Assembly (NCBI RefSeq): GCF_950295315.1
Contig: NW_026647594.1
Span: 1 to 64,000, forward strand
DNA: 64,000 bases
Direction of reading: 5' to 3'
Origin: Erinaceus europaeus
Taxonomy: Eukaryota; Chordata; Mammalia; Eulipotyphla; Erinaceidae
Shown: positions 44,517-57,654 of the stretch, in pieces
Position numbering within the stretch: the stretch's first letter is position 1
Layout of the letters: every line of letters begins with the position of its first letter
Program-made: the position numbers and the translations under genes
Notes under the pieces: model-generated
Told to the model about the DNA's origin: nothing
Databases searched by the model: none
What the model saw: only the letters and a program-made list of their open reading frames with translations

Positions 44517-46478
44517 AAAGAAAGATAAAACACTGGGTGAAAACCAGACTAGATGTTATCCATTGTAGAAAGCCCAAGGAAGGGAGTTGAGTGGCTATCA
44601 GGAACCCAATGCACAGTGGTGGGGCAAAATTGATGGTGGGAATGGTGTGTAGATACCTATTATGGAAGGATGAAAAAGTAACTCATGTAAGAACTGTCCT
44701 GTAAATCATTATTTTCTGGGTGGATGGTAATATGAAGATGGCCTGGTCACAACCTATGCAAGATGGCTGCAACTGGGTCCCAATGAACCAGCTTCATTGA
44801 GCATGACTGTGAGCACTATGCTAAATGCTTTCTTTTTAAAATATGGAGACTGGGCAGTGGTGCACCCAGTTGAGCACACATGTTGTAGTGGCACTGGTGT
44901 TCAAGTCCCAGGTACCCATCTGCAGGAGGAAAGCTTCATGTGCAGTGACACAGTACTGCAAGTATTTCCTCTTTCTCTTTGGCTGTCTCCTCACCCTCCT
45001 CTCAATTTCTCTCTGTCCTATCAAATAAAAAGGGGGAAAAGTTCATTGTGTATGTATGTACTTATTTAGGAGAAAGAGAGAATCAGTAACAACTCTAGCA
45101 TGTACATACCAGGGATTGAACTTGGGACTCTCACACACACAGGCTGTGTGTTCTACCTGCTGAGTCACCTCCGGAGCTTCTCTAAATTCTGTATGCTGTA
45201 CAGCCACAGTTTCACTTCATCCTTGTGACAATCCTATCAAATCAGCATTGATTCTGTCCCCTTTTGAGTATTAGGATCAGAACTCAGTGATACCACTTGA
45301 ACTGTCACCCCAGGGGGGCTCCAATTCATCCTCATGCAGGAGAGCAGGACAACTTTTCATGAAAGACAAGGGGATAATAAAATCTTGGCTGGCTTAACAT
45401 ATATACTTACAGGTTCTGGTGGATTAGTTCAGTACTTTTTTTCTTTTGTGCAGAGTATAGTACATCATTTTAAAGGTAATGTCTACCTAAACTTACAAAG
45501 TTACTATTAAATATTTTCTATGATTTTAAGGAAAGTCATGTTGCAAATGTTCCTTTTTAGCAATGACTCATTAAAATTTTTCTTTTTTGTTATTCTATGA
45601 CTACACAAGATGAGAATATCAGATGAAGACTGAAAATCTTGCTCTTCAGTAGTTTTCGTGTAATTATTATTATTTTTTTTAGAAAAACTCATACTTTACT
45701 GTGGTTGCCATGGACAGACAACCAGATTCTTGCCTGATTTCACATTAAAGTGGACATGTTGCTCTGTGTACAGACAGTCACCATCTAAGCTGTTGGCACC
45801 CAGCAACAATTCTAGGCCCTACTCCCTTTCAGCCTTCCTCCCAAGGATTCCCTCTGCTCAAAAGGCATGTTTCTGTCTCAGCTCAAAAATAAATAAATAA
45901 ATGTCATGTTATCTAATGCCTGGATACCAAAATTCTCAAACAGGAAGGGTTCTCATTAGACAAAGCAGAACCCATTTTGAAAATAGCAAGACTCTCAAAA
46001 AGACAAATATGATAGTCCATGGAAATTTACATGCAAATGTATATGGAGGGCCAATCACAGGGGCAAGAGTGCAGGACAACTTCTTCTAGCAGGAAATAGA
46101 GTTTAAGAATAAAAGCTGGAGGCATCCATCATGGAAAAATGACTGGGAATAATTCAGGAGAGAGGTACATTTTCTCAAGAGTGAGCCCTATAATGTTCTC
46201 TCTGAGAAATGACAGATCAACCCAAGAGGATTGTCATTCCAAGGGACTGAATGTGAGGACCAGGAGCTGCTGACTGAGAAGCATCTCCACAGCATAGGGG
46301 CAGAAAGTAATGGCTGAAAAAGCAGAGCAGTGGCTACTGAACTCCAGCTGCCATGGACAGCTCAGTCCATTCCTTGTCACTATTGTTCAGGCTAGAAGGC
46401 AGGGTAAGTGCTCCTATCTGTGTTGGCATACGACAGGACAGAGCTGAGACTTGGCCTTTCAAAAGGAGAGCCCTGACA

Positions 46479-46591
<113 letters not shown>

Positions 46592-47889
46592 ATCTTACAC
46601 ACTCCAGAACCCAGACAAAGAAAATGTCAGTCTTCTGGGAATGGACTGTTTGATAAAAACATCATTAAGTAAAACTATGGTGGATCAAGAATGACTTTTC
46701 TTTTTAATATGCAGAAGTAGAAAGAGTGAGAGAGACCGGAGAACTGAGGCTTTCTTCAATGCTATGGGGGCCCGGGCTCAAACTTGGGTCACACATGTGG
46801 CAAAGCTCTGCATTATCCAAGTGAGCAACTTTGTCAGTCCTTACAAGTGATTTAACTGCACAAGAACACTCTGCTTGCTGACTTCCTGCTTATTTATTTG
46901 TTTTAATGTAGTGCCAGAAATGAGCTCTGAGCCTTGTACATATGCAACATCAATTTATGGTTTCATGCGTGGCAGATAACACTACTGAGAGACCTCTTTG
47001 GCCCTTTTTCTTTCTTCACTATCTGGGGGACAGGAGAGAAGAGGAGTATCACATCATCATTCTGCCTCATCAGGGGAGCTACCACAGTGCTATCCATAGG
47101 ACTCCCATGTGGTGCCCAGACTCAAACTCATGGTAAGGTATATGTGCTGCCCACTGACTCATCTTGTCCTTACGACTGACTTCCTGAAGACAACTCTTCA
47201 TAACCAATGTACTGGCAGTGCTGACACAGGACTCCCTTCTGCCCAGGACACAAAGGCATAGTTATTTTTATTGTGTCCAGTGAAAGACCAGGGCAAATCT
47301 ATTCTGTGTGTCAATAAAATATATCTAATTAACACTCCTTTAAAATCTGTAGTCAAAGTGCCTATTATTCAATAACTTGGGCAACTGAGAAACTATGACT
47401 TCCATGTTTTCTTAAATCAATATTATATACTTACTTTTTTGCCACCAGTGTGTGCAAAAATCAACCACTCCAAGTAGACTATTATCTCTTTTTTTCATAC
47501 AGAGGATGGAACATAGAAAGGGGTAGAGAGACAGAGAGTGAGAGAGAGACAGAAAGAGAGAGGGGGAGAGAGGGAGGAGAAAGACCACAGCACTACTTTA
47601 CCACTCATGGAGTTTCCCCTCTGCATGGTGCTCCTATGAATACTTAGCATGGCAAAGTTTGTGCTCTACTAAGTGAGCTATCTCCTAGTAGTCACCTCAA
47701 TATGTTGTTTTAAATAACAAAAGCATCAAGGCACCTCTGCACCCTATGTGCATTTCATGAAAGATACTCTGTATACAGCAATAACAGATCCTCTAACAAT
47801 AAAAAGAAAAGCCCCATTATAATCCTTTACTTTCAATACTGGTCAGGTTCTAGGTACCTGGAATACAATGTATTTAAATTATACAAAGC

Positions 47890-48602
47890 ACTTTTTTTAT
47901 AGGATAGGAGAGAATAATTTTTTTTCTTTTTTTAATATTTATTTTTCCTTTTTGTTGACCTTGTTTGTTTTTATTATTGTTGTTATTGATGTCATCGTTG
48001 TTAGATAAAACAGACAAAAATGGAGAGAGAAGGGGAAGACAGAGAGGGGGAAGAGAAAAAGAGACACCTGCAGACCTGCTTCACCACTTGTGAAGCGACT
48101 CCTCTCCAGGTGGGGAGCCAGGGGCTCGAACTGGGATTCTTATGCCAGTCCTTGCACTTTGCGCCACATGTGCTTAACACGCTGCGCTACCACCCAACTC
48201 CCTTTTTTATCTTTATTGATTTGTTAATTGGATAGAGACAGCCAGAAATCAAGAGGGAAGAGGGTGATAGAGAGGGAGAGAAACAGAGAGATACCTGCAG
48301 CCCTGCTTCACCACTTGTGAAGCTTTCCCCCTGCAAGTGGGGACCGGGCTCGAACCTGGGTCCTTGCACATTGTGACATGTGCACTCAACCAGGTGTGCC
48401 ACCATCTGGTCCCAGGACAGAGTGAAATTGAAAGAGGAAGGGAAGATAGGGGAAGAGAAAGAGATTACTGCAGACCTGGTTCACTACCTGTGAAGCAACT
48501 CCCCTGTAGGTAAGGAGCTGGGGCTTGAACTGGGATACTTTCACAGGTCCTTGCACTTCGTACTATGTATGCTTAACCGGAAGCACTACTGCCGGACACC
48601 CC
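47890..48602 (-). mobile_element. Nest of three SINEs, copy in B
   Basis: The same nested order as 4,985-5,682: an ERI-1 type (47,930-48,203), an ERI-2 type (48,204-48,414) and the outer ERI-1 remainder (48,415-48,602). Confidence 0.9.
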
Positions 48603-48839
48603 AAAGGACTTTTTCTATTGAGTATTATTATTAATTGCTATTATTTATTTTGTTACTTATACCATTTAAAAAAACCTAACAACAGAGAGATACAGGATAT
48701 ATATGTCAAAGGGGAGAAATACCAAGGTAATCTGAATTCTATAGAAGGGTTTTACATGTTAAATTTCATTTCCACCACAAGTAACCTATAACATTCATTT
48801 CCACCACAAGTAACCTATAACATTCACCTATAACATTCA

Positions 48840-48915
48840 CCCTATAGCCTGAGACAGGCCTCAACTGGGAATACTGCACTGTGTGTATCTAGTGGAGAGA
48901 TAGAGAGACAGACAC

Positions 48916-48961
<46 letters not shown>

Positions 48962-49905
48962 GGGTCAGGCACAGCAATAGTGCTTATCTGGTATGCAAAG
49001 GATGGGAGAATATATGAGAGTGGAAAACATGAACATGATCTCGACTCCCCTTGAATGATCACTGGAGTACAGGAGGGTCTGAACATCTGGTCCCTCATAA
49101 CCCAAACACCTGTGACCTGATCTGGAAATCACAGGGACACAGAATACAGGACTTGAAAGAGCCCTGAGGGTCATCTGGTTGAACACCTATGAGCCTCAAA
49201 AATGAGAGATGCTGAGATATCGCTCAGCTGAGGACCAGATAGGAAGAGAGGTCCTTTTCTGAGGGATACACAAGGGTCAACCCCAAGCCCTGGCCCTTTG
49301 GAAATGAGTGAGCCACAGGAACAGGAAGAGAGCCCACCAACTCTCTCACAGGGATGGATGTGATCCTGAGCCTTCTGCCTACCACGCGCCTCACTCAGGC
49401 CTTGTAGGGACGTATCCTCCAGAGGGCAGGTATTCTGTTATTCCAGAAACCTTCTATCCAGTGTGGAGGGTTTGCTTTATGATGCAGGTGACATTCAAAT
49501 AAATACACATTAACTGACATCTTTTGAAAGTGGCTTCCCTGGGGAACACGTCATTTCTGAAGAAAAGAATGATCATTAGACCCAGTCTCTAAAGAGTGGA
49601 ATTGATGGGAAACTTGAAGCATCAGCTTTGTTGGATGTGACAGGTGCATATTTGATGTCCATTGACGGGTAATGATGGCACAAGATGTGCAGCACAACTG
49701 ACGGCTGCTGCTGGAAGCAGGGATATAAAATGTACCTCTGTACCTCGCTCATGTCTGCCCCTGGAGAGCTCCCCATAGGCAGGGGAGCACCAGAGTTGTT
49801 ACGGGCTTTGGGACAAAGCACTGCTGCTATTCAGGCAGAAAAGCTTACTGGGAGTGTTGCTGCCCAGGCTCTGACATTCAGAAAACTTCCAGAGAAGGTC
49901 AGCTC
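48840..49905 (-). repeat. Copy of the palindrome A centre, spacer inverted
   Basis: 48,840-49,500 equals 13,740-14,398 read forward. 49,501-49,905 is the reverse complement of the A spacer (14,399-14,798). The whole block is therefore the reverse complement of 14,399-15,470. A GA run lies at 48,918-48,956. Confidence 0.93.
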
Positions 49906-49944
49906 ACTTGAAGGCCTGACCACCAGCTCTGTGACATGTGTCTC

Positions 49945-52900
49945 TTCCTTTTTCTTGTTCAGCTCATGAGAGGAGCTCAACATGTTTACATGGAAAGTGC
50001 ACTCATTCCTCTGTGAGCATAGCCCCCTTACACCCCCAAAGCTGTACTGGACAGTGCCTTCCAGGCTACAGGTTTAGGGGACAGGGGTTGAGAGCAGTTT
50101 CTTAGCATCATCTTTTTTGGAAATTTATAGAAGACTTTCATATTTCTCCAGGTTTCCTTCCTCTTTCTGTGTCTCTCTATCTGTATGTCTGTCTATATCT
50201 CTCCTCTTTTTGAACCACACTCCACATCGTGGTATTTTATTTTTATTGGCCTGTTGAAATGCCCATGTTTTAAATTGAGGGCATAGAACATGTCTAGGAA
50301 GTAATGAGAATGGCTTTATCTTCTATCTCAAAGAGATACTTCCAGATGTTGAGTTCAACTATGGGTCGCCAACTCCAATTTGATCACTGTACTCTGCCAG
50401 CGTGCATACACACTCTCACTCTCATGCCTTCCCTCCCTTCCTTACTCCCTCTCTCCTTTCTTTCTTTCTCTCTCTTTCTCTCTGGTGCACGGAGCAGAGC
50501 AGCCACTGTGAAGACTTCTGTGGGCACAGGAGCTCCGCGCGCAGGAGCTTTGGGTCCCCAGCGGGCCTTCCTGCGTGGGGCTGCGAGGTCCTGCAGGGTA
50601 CTATGCAGCGCCCAGGGCTGGGCTTGAGCGCACCGCGGTGGAGGCCGCAGCCCTGGCAGGGTATGCGCCCTGGGCCCTCAGCGGTCCCCATTTCCCCGCT
50701 TGACCCGAGGGTCCCTGCAAAACAGTTGTCTGTTTGGAGGGACTCTGGTGGTGGGGTGAAGGAGGGCGGGCCAGGGGCCTGGGCTGGGGCGCGAGGTGTG
50801 AGGCACCAGGGGCTGAGCGCCCCCCCAGGCGTGCAGGGGGCTGGCCCCTTGGGTGGAGCGCACACACACCCCCACCCCCCAGTGCGCAGGTGCCCCCTGG
50901 GCACTGAGTGTGCAGTCGCCAGCCTCTGGCACAGACCAAAACCAGGCTGGAGCGAGGTCACAGCGCTAGGCAGCAGCAGCGGCGGCAGCGCTGGACCAAC
51001 AGGAACCCTGACTGAGTGACCAACGGAGCCTCGAGTCTCGAAGGCAACGGGACTGCGATGCCCGCCTAGGGGCCCGCTTGCCATGTGGCCCGGCACCTGC
51101 GGAGCCTGGAACACTCCAGGATGTCTGCTCTGAGGAAGGTGAGACTATGGGACCCTGTTGGGTGGGGCGCAGGCGCTGTCGGGGGGAGGGGAGGTGGCAG
51201 GTGGCGGGGTAGGGTCCCGTGGAGCGCGTGGGTGTGGGCAGGGGACCCTGCGGGAAACTGCTTGGGGGCGAGAGTGCTTAGGTCGCTGCTCCTGAGCCAG
51301 AGCGAGGTCCCCTGGCAGCGTGGCCCCGCGCCCCGGTGGCACTGAGTGCCTGGAGCCAGCACTCCGGTCCTGCACCATGGGGGGTCCCTGGGTCCCAGGC
51401 TATGGGGTGCACGGCGGGCTTCGAGTGGGGCGCCGCGGAGGTGCGATGGTCCCTCCTCGGCCCTGTGAGCCCAGTAGCTGGAGACCCATGGAGGGGCTGA
51501 CCAGCGAGAGGCCTACATGATGACTGGGACTCGGGTTCCGGCGCCAGAGGGGCAACCACCGTGGTGGTGGTGGGGCAGGCGGCACATTGCACCCCAACCC
51601 CCAACCTCCTTGGTCAATTCCGTGTGGTGACGCTCTCTGGGACCCCCGGGAAAGGAGAGGTGTGGGGTCGCTGGTGCGGGGTGGCCTCAACTGCTGCGAC
51701 TGGGGTGGGGGGAAGGCGCGCGCTGGCAGGGGGTGGCCAACGCCCTGCTTTCCAAGTTTGAGCAAGCTTGCTGGCTTTTTTAGGGGAGGTTGCTAAGCAA
51801 GGCGCTACCCAGAAGAGGATTTTGTAACCAAGCCTCCCCTGGCAGCAGCTGTTGCTGCTTGCGCCCCTTCCCTCTCTTGCAGGAGAAATAATGATGTGAT
51901 GAGCACAGCCCTGTGCGCCTTGGCCAGGGGGCGGCGGGTGCGGCCAGGTGGGCTGGCTGGGGTGTGTGTGTAGGGGGGCCGCTGCCCACCGCCTCGCCCC
52001 TCACCCACCACCCATCCCTGAGATGTGCCCAGGATGTAGGGATGAATTAGACTTGGGGAGCCTAAAGGAGAGAAGAGTTACAAGAGGTGGGGAGGGGGTG
52101 GCGAGCTCCGGCGAGGTGGCTAGCAGAGGGGACCTGCCTGCACTGGCCCAGGAAACTCTGGGCTCCTCCTGGCTGGGGGACTCCACCAGCCTGTCGCTCT
52201 CGGTGAAGGTCTTGGGATTCGGAATCCATGATTTATCAGCGGTGGCACTCTTGTATGGATTAAAATATGGCCATTGCCAGCAGAACCGTCTTCAGTGTTG
52301 ATTGATTCTGCAGGGGCTGTGTTAGGGAGATTGAAGCACTGTTGCCTCTCCATCACCTTTGGCTGGAGTGCGGGTGGGGGGGGGGCACCTCACCTGCCAC
52401 TGAACTGGGGTGGAAGGGGTTGCTGGCTGGGGACTTCTCTGTTCTCACCCAGTCATCAATTTGGGGGCAGGTAGGCCTGTGCTTCTGATTGACACTCAGT
52501 CCTAAGACTTGAAGACTTCTCAGCAAGGAGACAATTGGAGAGTGTCCCTGTGGCACATTCAGAGATTCCAAAGCCCAGTTAGCAACAGACCCCTTTTAGC
52601 TCCACTTTCACCCCTGGGAGTGACTCATTCAGATTTGAGGTTGAGTTGCATTACAGCACAATTTTCAGTTTACCTGCTTTATTTCTCTGGTGAAAGAAGG
52701 TGATAGTTAACCAAGGCAAAAAAAAAAGGTAAAATGATAAAAACATGCTAATTTTTGTCAGGTCAAGTTGTTACTCTGGGTTTTCAAAAAATGTCATTAA
52801 TCAGAATTTTCCAGTAGCCAAATTGCCTTGTGCAGGCGGCTGTGACTCAGAGATTTTGGCTCTAATAGTAGTTGTAGAGTGTGCACCATTTCCTTTAGAT

Positions 52901-53529
52901 GGGGTGACTTTTTCATTGCCTGCAAGAGAACAAATGAGAATTATTTTGTACCCCACATCTGGCATTATGGCTAGTGGGATTCAGGGTGTATGGTGTACGT
53001 GGGTACATTTGGACTGAGAGATAGGGCCTTGCAGGCCTGCAGGGACAGGAACAGGAACTACACGCACCAAAGACACTATCTTCTCCACCAACATTTAGAG
53101 TCGATTTATCCTCTGTCAGTAGTTCAGCAGACCTGAGGGTTCTTCTCAGTAAAAGTTGTTCAAGGGAACTGCACTTTATACATGCAAATCACTCAGTTCC
53201 CTTCAGTAACTCTTTCCTCCATGTTTCTCTGTTCTTGGTTAAGAGTTCATATAAGCCACAGATGTCATCTATGTCACTTGTCATGTCAAACTTGTGTATT
53301 GCACTTGAGACTAAGTGGTAACTTGAGTGAGCAAAATGAGTACTATGTCCAGTAACCAAGCAGATGAAATAAAGGTTCTCAGTTCAGCATTCTAAGTCAT
53401 TGATTCAAACTCTTTAGCATTTATTCCTCCTTCTTCGCAAGAATTTTGCACTTATAGTATAATTATCCTAAGTGGTACTGTTTGAGACAAAAATAAACAT
53501 GTATTCTACTTTCCAGTATTTCTGAATGT
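49945..53529 (+). repeat. Palindrome B, central right segment
   Basis: The same orientation as 19,480-22,540, then continuing as the reverse complement of 5,870-6,650, which A' has lost. Continuity shows that the A' deletion is private to A'. Confidence 0.93.
50500..52440 (+). promoter_or_regulatory. CpG-rich island, copy 3
   Basis: The same block as 20,560-22,450. The six-codon ATG stretch is at 51,121-51,138, followed by GTGAGA, a better donor than in copies 1 and 2. The long frames overlapping it are not maintained between copies. Promoter role is inferred from CpG density. Confidence 0.6.
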
Positions 53530-53715
53530 TATAGGTTACTTGTGGTGGAAATGAAATTTAACATGTAAAACCCTTCTATAGAATTCAGATTACTTTGGTA
53601 TTTCTCCCCTTTGATATATATATCCTGTATCTCTCTGTTGTTAGGTTTTTTTAAATGGTATAAGTAACAAAATAAATAATAGCAATTAATAATAATACTC
53701 AATAGAAAAAGTCCT

Positions 53716-54420
53716 TTGGGGGGGCGGCAGTAGTGCTTCTGGTTAAGCATACATAGTACGAAGTGCAAGGACCTGTGAAAGTATCCCAGTTCAAGCCCCA
53801 GATCCCTACCTAAATGGGAGTTGCTTCACAGGTAGTGAACCAGGTCTGCAGTCATCTCTTTCTCTTCCCCTATCTTCCCTTCCTCTCTCAATTTCACTCT
53901 GCCCTGGGACCAGATGATGGCACACCTGGTTGAGTGCACATGTCACAATGTGCAAGGACCCAGGTTTGAGCCTGGTCCCCACTTGAAGGGGGAAAGCTTC
54001 ACAAGTGGTGAAGCAGGGCTGCAGGTATCTCTCTGTCTCTCTCCCTCTATCACCCTCTTCCCTCTTGATTTTGGCTCTCTCTATCCAATAAATAAATCAA
54101 TAAAGATAAAAAAGGGAGTTGGGTGGTAGCGCAGCGTGTTAAGCACATTTGGCGCAAAGTGCAAGGACTGGCATAAGAATCCCAGTTCGAGCCCCTGGCT
54201 CCCCACCTGGAGAGGAGTCGCTTCACAAGTGGTGAAGCAGGTCTGCAGGTGTCTCTTTTTCTCTTCCCCCTCTCTGTCTTCCCCTTCTCTCTCCATTTTT
54301 GTCTGTTTTATCTAACAACGATGACATCAATAACAACAATAATAAAAACCAACAATGGCAACAAAGGGAAAAATAAATAAATAATAAAAAAATTCACTCT
54401 GTCCTATCCTATAAAAAAAG
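53716..54420 (+). mobile_element. Nest of three SINEs, inverted copy
   Basis: Mirror of 47,890-48,602: outer ERI-1 part, ERI-2 type (GGACCAGATGATGGCACACC) and inner ERI-1 type (GGGAGTTGGGTGGTAGCGC). Confidence 0.9.
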
Positions 54421-54609
54421 TGCTTTGTATAATTTAAATACATTGTATTCCAGGTACCTAGAACCTGACCAGTATTGAAAGTAAAGGATTATAATGGGGC
54501 TTTTCTTATATTGTTAGAGGATCTGTTATTGCTCTTAACAGAGTATCTTTCATGAAATGCACATAGGGTGCAGAGGTGCCTTGATGCTTTTGTTATTTAA
54601 AACAACATA

Positions 54610-54825
54610 TTGAGGTGATGACTAGTAGATAGCTCACTTAGTAGAGCACACACGTTGCCATGCTAAGTATTCATAGGAGCACCATTCATAGGGGAAACTC
54701 CATGAGTGGTAAAGTAGTGCTGTGGTGTTTCTCCTCCCTCTCTCCCCCCTCTCTCTTCCTTCTTCGCCCTCCTCTCTCTCTCCCCCTTTCTATATTCCAT
54801 CCTCTGTATGAAAAAAAAGAGATAA
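54610..54825 (+). mobile_element. tRNA-derived SINE
   Basis: Mirror of 47,495-47,700: AGCTCACTTAGTAGAGCAC head, CT-rich run, short A-rich tail. Confidence 0.75.
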
Positions 54826-55719
54826 TAGTCTATTTGGAGTGGTTGATTTTTGCACACACTGGTGGCAAAAAAGTAAATATATAATATTGATTTAAGAAAA
54901 CATGGAAGTCATAGTTTCTCAGTTGCCCAAGTTATTGAATAATAGGCACTTTGACTACAGATTTTAAAGGAGTGTTAATTAAGTGTATTATATTGACACA
55001 CAGAATAGATATGCCCTGGTGTTTCACTGGACACAATAAAAATAACTATGCCTTTGTGTCCTGGGCAGAAGGGAGTCCAGTGTCAGCACTGCCAGTACAT
55101 TGGTTATGAAGAGTTGTGTTCAGGAAGTCAGTCGTAAGGACAAGATGAGTCAGTGGGCAGCAAATATACCTTACCATGAGTTTGAGTCTGGGCACCACAT
55201 GGGAGTCCTATGGATAGCACTGTGGTAGCTCCCCTGATGAGGCAGAATGATGATGTGATACTCCTCTTCTCTCCTGTCCCCCAGATAGTGAAGAAAGAAA
55301 AAGGGCCAAAGAGGTCTCTCAGTAGTGTTATCTGCCACGCATGAATCCATAAATTGATGTTGCATATGTACAAGGCTCAGAGCTCATTTCTGGCACTACA
55401 TTAAAACAAATGAATAAGCAGGAAGTCAGCAAGCAGAGTGTTCTTGTGCAGTTAAATCACTTTTAAGGACTGACAAAGTTGCTCACTTGGATAATGCAGA
55501 GCTTTGCCACATGTTTGACCCAAGTTTGAGCCCGGGCCCCCATAGCATTGAAGAAAGCCTCAGTGCTCCGGTCTCTCTCACTCTTTCTACTTCTGCACAC
55601 TAAAAGGAAAAGTCATTCTTCATCCACCATAGTTTTACTTAATGCTGTTTTTATCAAACAGTCCATTCCCAGAAGACTGACATTTTCTTTCTTTGTCTGG
55701 GTTCTGGAGTGTGTAAGAT

Positions 55720-55720
<1 letters not shown>

Positions 55721-55774
<54 letters not shown>
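55721..55774. repeat. (TG)n microsatellite
   Basis: The mirror of the CA run at 46,480-46,591, shorter and uninterrupted. Confidence 0.97.
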
Positions 55775-55776
<2 letters not shown>

Positions 55777-56778
55777 TGTCAGGGCTCTCCTTTTGAAAGG
55801 CCAAGTCTCAGCTCTGTCTTGTGGTGTGCCAGACACAGATAGGAGCACTTACTCTGCCTTCTAGCCTGAACAGTAGTGACAAGGAATGGACTGACCTGTC
55901 CATGGCAGCTGGAGTTCAGTAGCCACTGCTCTGCTTTTTCAGCCATTACTTTCTGCCCCTATGCCCATTCCTGTTTGAGAATTTTGGTATCCAGGGATAA
56001 GATAACATGACATTTATTTATTTATTTTTGAGCTGAGACAGAAACATGCCTTTTGAGCAGAGGGAATCCTTGGAAGGAAGGCTGAAAGGAAATGGGGCCT
56101 AGAATTGTTGCTGGGTGTCAACAGCTTAGGTGGTGACTGTCTGTACACAGAGCAACATGGCCACTTTAATGTGAATTCAGGCAAGAATCTGGTTGTCTGT
56201 CCATGGCAACCACAGTAAAGTATGAGTTTTTCTAAAAATAATAATAATAATAATAATTACATGAAAATTACTGAAGAGCAAGATTTTCAGACTTCAGCAG
56301 ATATTCTCATCTGGTGTAGTCATAGAATAACAAAAAGAAAAATTTTAATGAGTCATTGCTAGAAAGGAACATTTGCAACCAGCCTTTACTTAAAATCATA
56401 GAAAATATGTTAACAGTAACTTTGTAAGTTTAGGTAGGCATTACCTTTAAAATGATGTACTATACTCTGCACAAAAGAAAAAAGTACTGAACTAATCCAC
56501 CAGAACCTGTAAGTATATATGTTAAGCCAGCCAAGATGTCATTCATTATCCCCTTGTCTGTCATGAGAAGTTGTCCTGCTCTCCTGCATGAGGATGAATT
56601 GGAGCCCCCCTGGGGTGACAGTTCAAGTGGTATCACTGAGTTCTGACCCTAATACTCCAAAGGGGACAGAATCTATGCTGATTTGATAGGATTGTCACAA
56701 GGATGAAGTGAAACTGTGGCTGTACAGCAGACAGCATTTAGAGAAGCTCCGGAGGTGACTCAGCAGGTAGAACACAGA

Positions 56779-56971
56779 TAGGACAGAGAGAAATGGAGAG
56801 AGGAGGGGAAGACAGAGAAGGGAAGAGAAAAATAGACACCAGCAGACCTGCTTCACTGTGTGAAGCGACTCCCCTGCAGGTGGGGAGCCGGTGGCTCGAA
56901 ACGGGATCCTTATGCTGGTTCCTGCACTTTGCGCCACATGCGTTTAACCCACTGTGCCACCGCCCGACCCC
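56779..56971 (-). mobile_element. 3'-truncated ERI-1-type SINE at the B/C junction
   Basis: It starts mid-body (ATAGGACAGAGAGAAATGG) directly after B arm sequence GTAGAACACAG and ends with the full head (TGCCACCGCCCGACCCCC). It has lost its own tail, so it was cut by the rearrangement joining B and C. Confidence 0.9.
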
Positions 56972-56983
56972 CTTGTCATTTTT

Positions 56984-57152
56984 TTATTTGACCTTTATTA
57001 ACAGATACTTACAGCTTGGTGACTTTTTTTTTTAAATCAAGTTGTAAACTTTTATTACAAATTAAAAATGAGGTTCTTAAAAATCTCAACTTGACCAGAT
57101 ATGAAACAATTTAAAAACCTTTAAAGATTTACTGAGAAAAACCAGGCCTTTA

Positions 57153-57197
<45 letters not shown>

Positions 57198-57654
57198 TTA
57201 CCAAAAAGAGACATCTTTAGGTAAAAATAATAAAAACCCCATGCTGCATAGATAATGCAGATAGTCTGGTTATCTGCTCAAGGGGCAAAAAGCAAGCACT
57301 TAAGGTCTTCAGCTCATTCCTGTGGTTGAAACCATGTCCGTTCCTTACATTGAACCATTTTACTGTTACCATAACCTTCGTTGCCTTGAACTTCTTGTCC
57401 CTGCCAGCAGGCACCACCAATGTGAGGCTGCCTGGGCAGCCGCTCCCTGAGCCACTGCCATTGTACTGGGCTTGGTGTCGGTGGAACTGAGGGCAGGGGC
57501 AGCTGGCAGCTGCTGGGTCTAGGCCACCCTGCTCATGGTTGTGGTGATGGTGACTGGGGCCAGCTGCTGCAGCTGCAGCTTCTCCCAGGGTGTGATGGTA
57601 ACTAGGTGGCGGTGGCGGTGGGGCTGCTCAGGACTCTCTGGGGTCAGCTCTCAG
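56984..57654 (-). pseudogene. YBX1: Processed pseudogene of YBX1 (Y-box binding protein 1)
   Basis: Minus strand. An ATG at 57,536 is preceded by YBX1-like 5' untranslated sequence. The N-terminal Ala/Pro-rich part has an in-frame TAG. The start of the cold-shock domain is clear ([19 protein letters not shown]). Most of the coding region is then missing: the frame joins directly to 3' untranslated sequence (GAAGACCTTAAGTGCTTGC, TATCTATGCAGCATGGGG, CATATCTGGTCAAGTTGAG). Two polyadenylation signals and an A-rich tail follow. CTTGTCATTTTT flanks it at 56,972-56,983 and 57,655-57,666, the mark of L1-driven retroposition. A CA run lies at 57,158-57,188. YBX1 binds DNA and RNA in nucleus and cytoplasm, but this copy cannot encode it. 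Confidence 0.94.

Larger units (their letters stand above)
53530..56778 (-). repeat. Palindrome B, right arm outer part
   Basis: The reverse complement of 45,140-48,800. An 81-codon frame differs from its left-arm partner by only 2 residues (55,128-55,373 against 46,934-47,179). The arm ends at about 56,778, fused to a truncated SINE. Confidence 0.95.
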
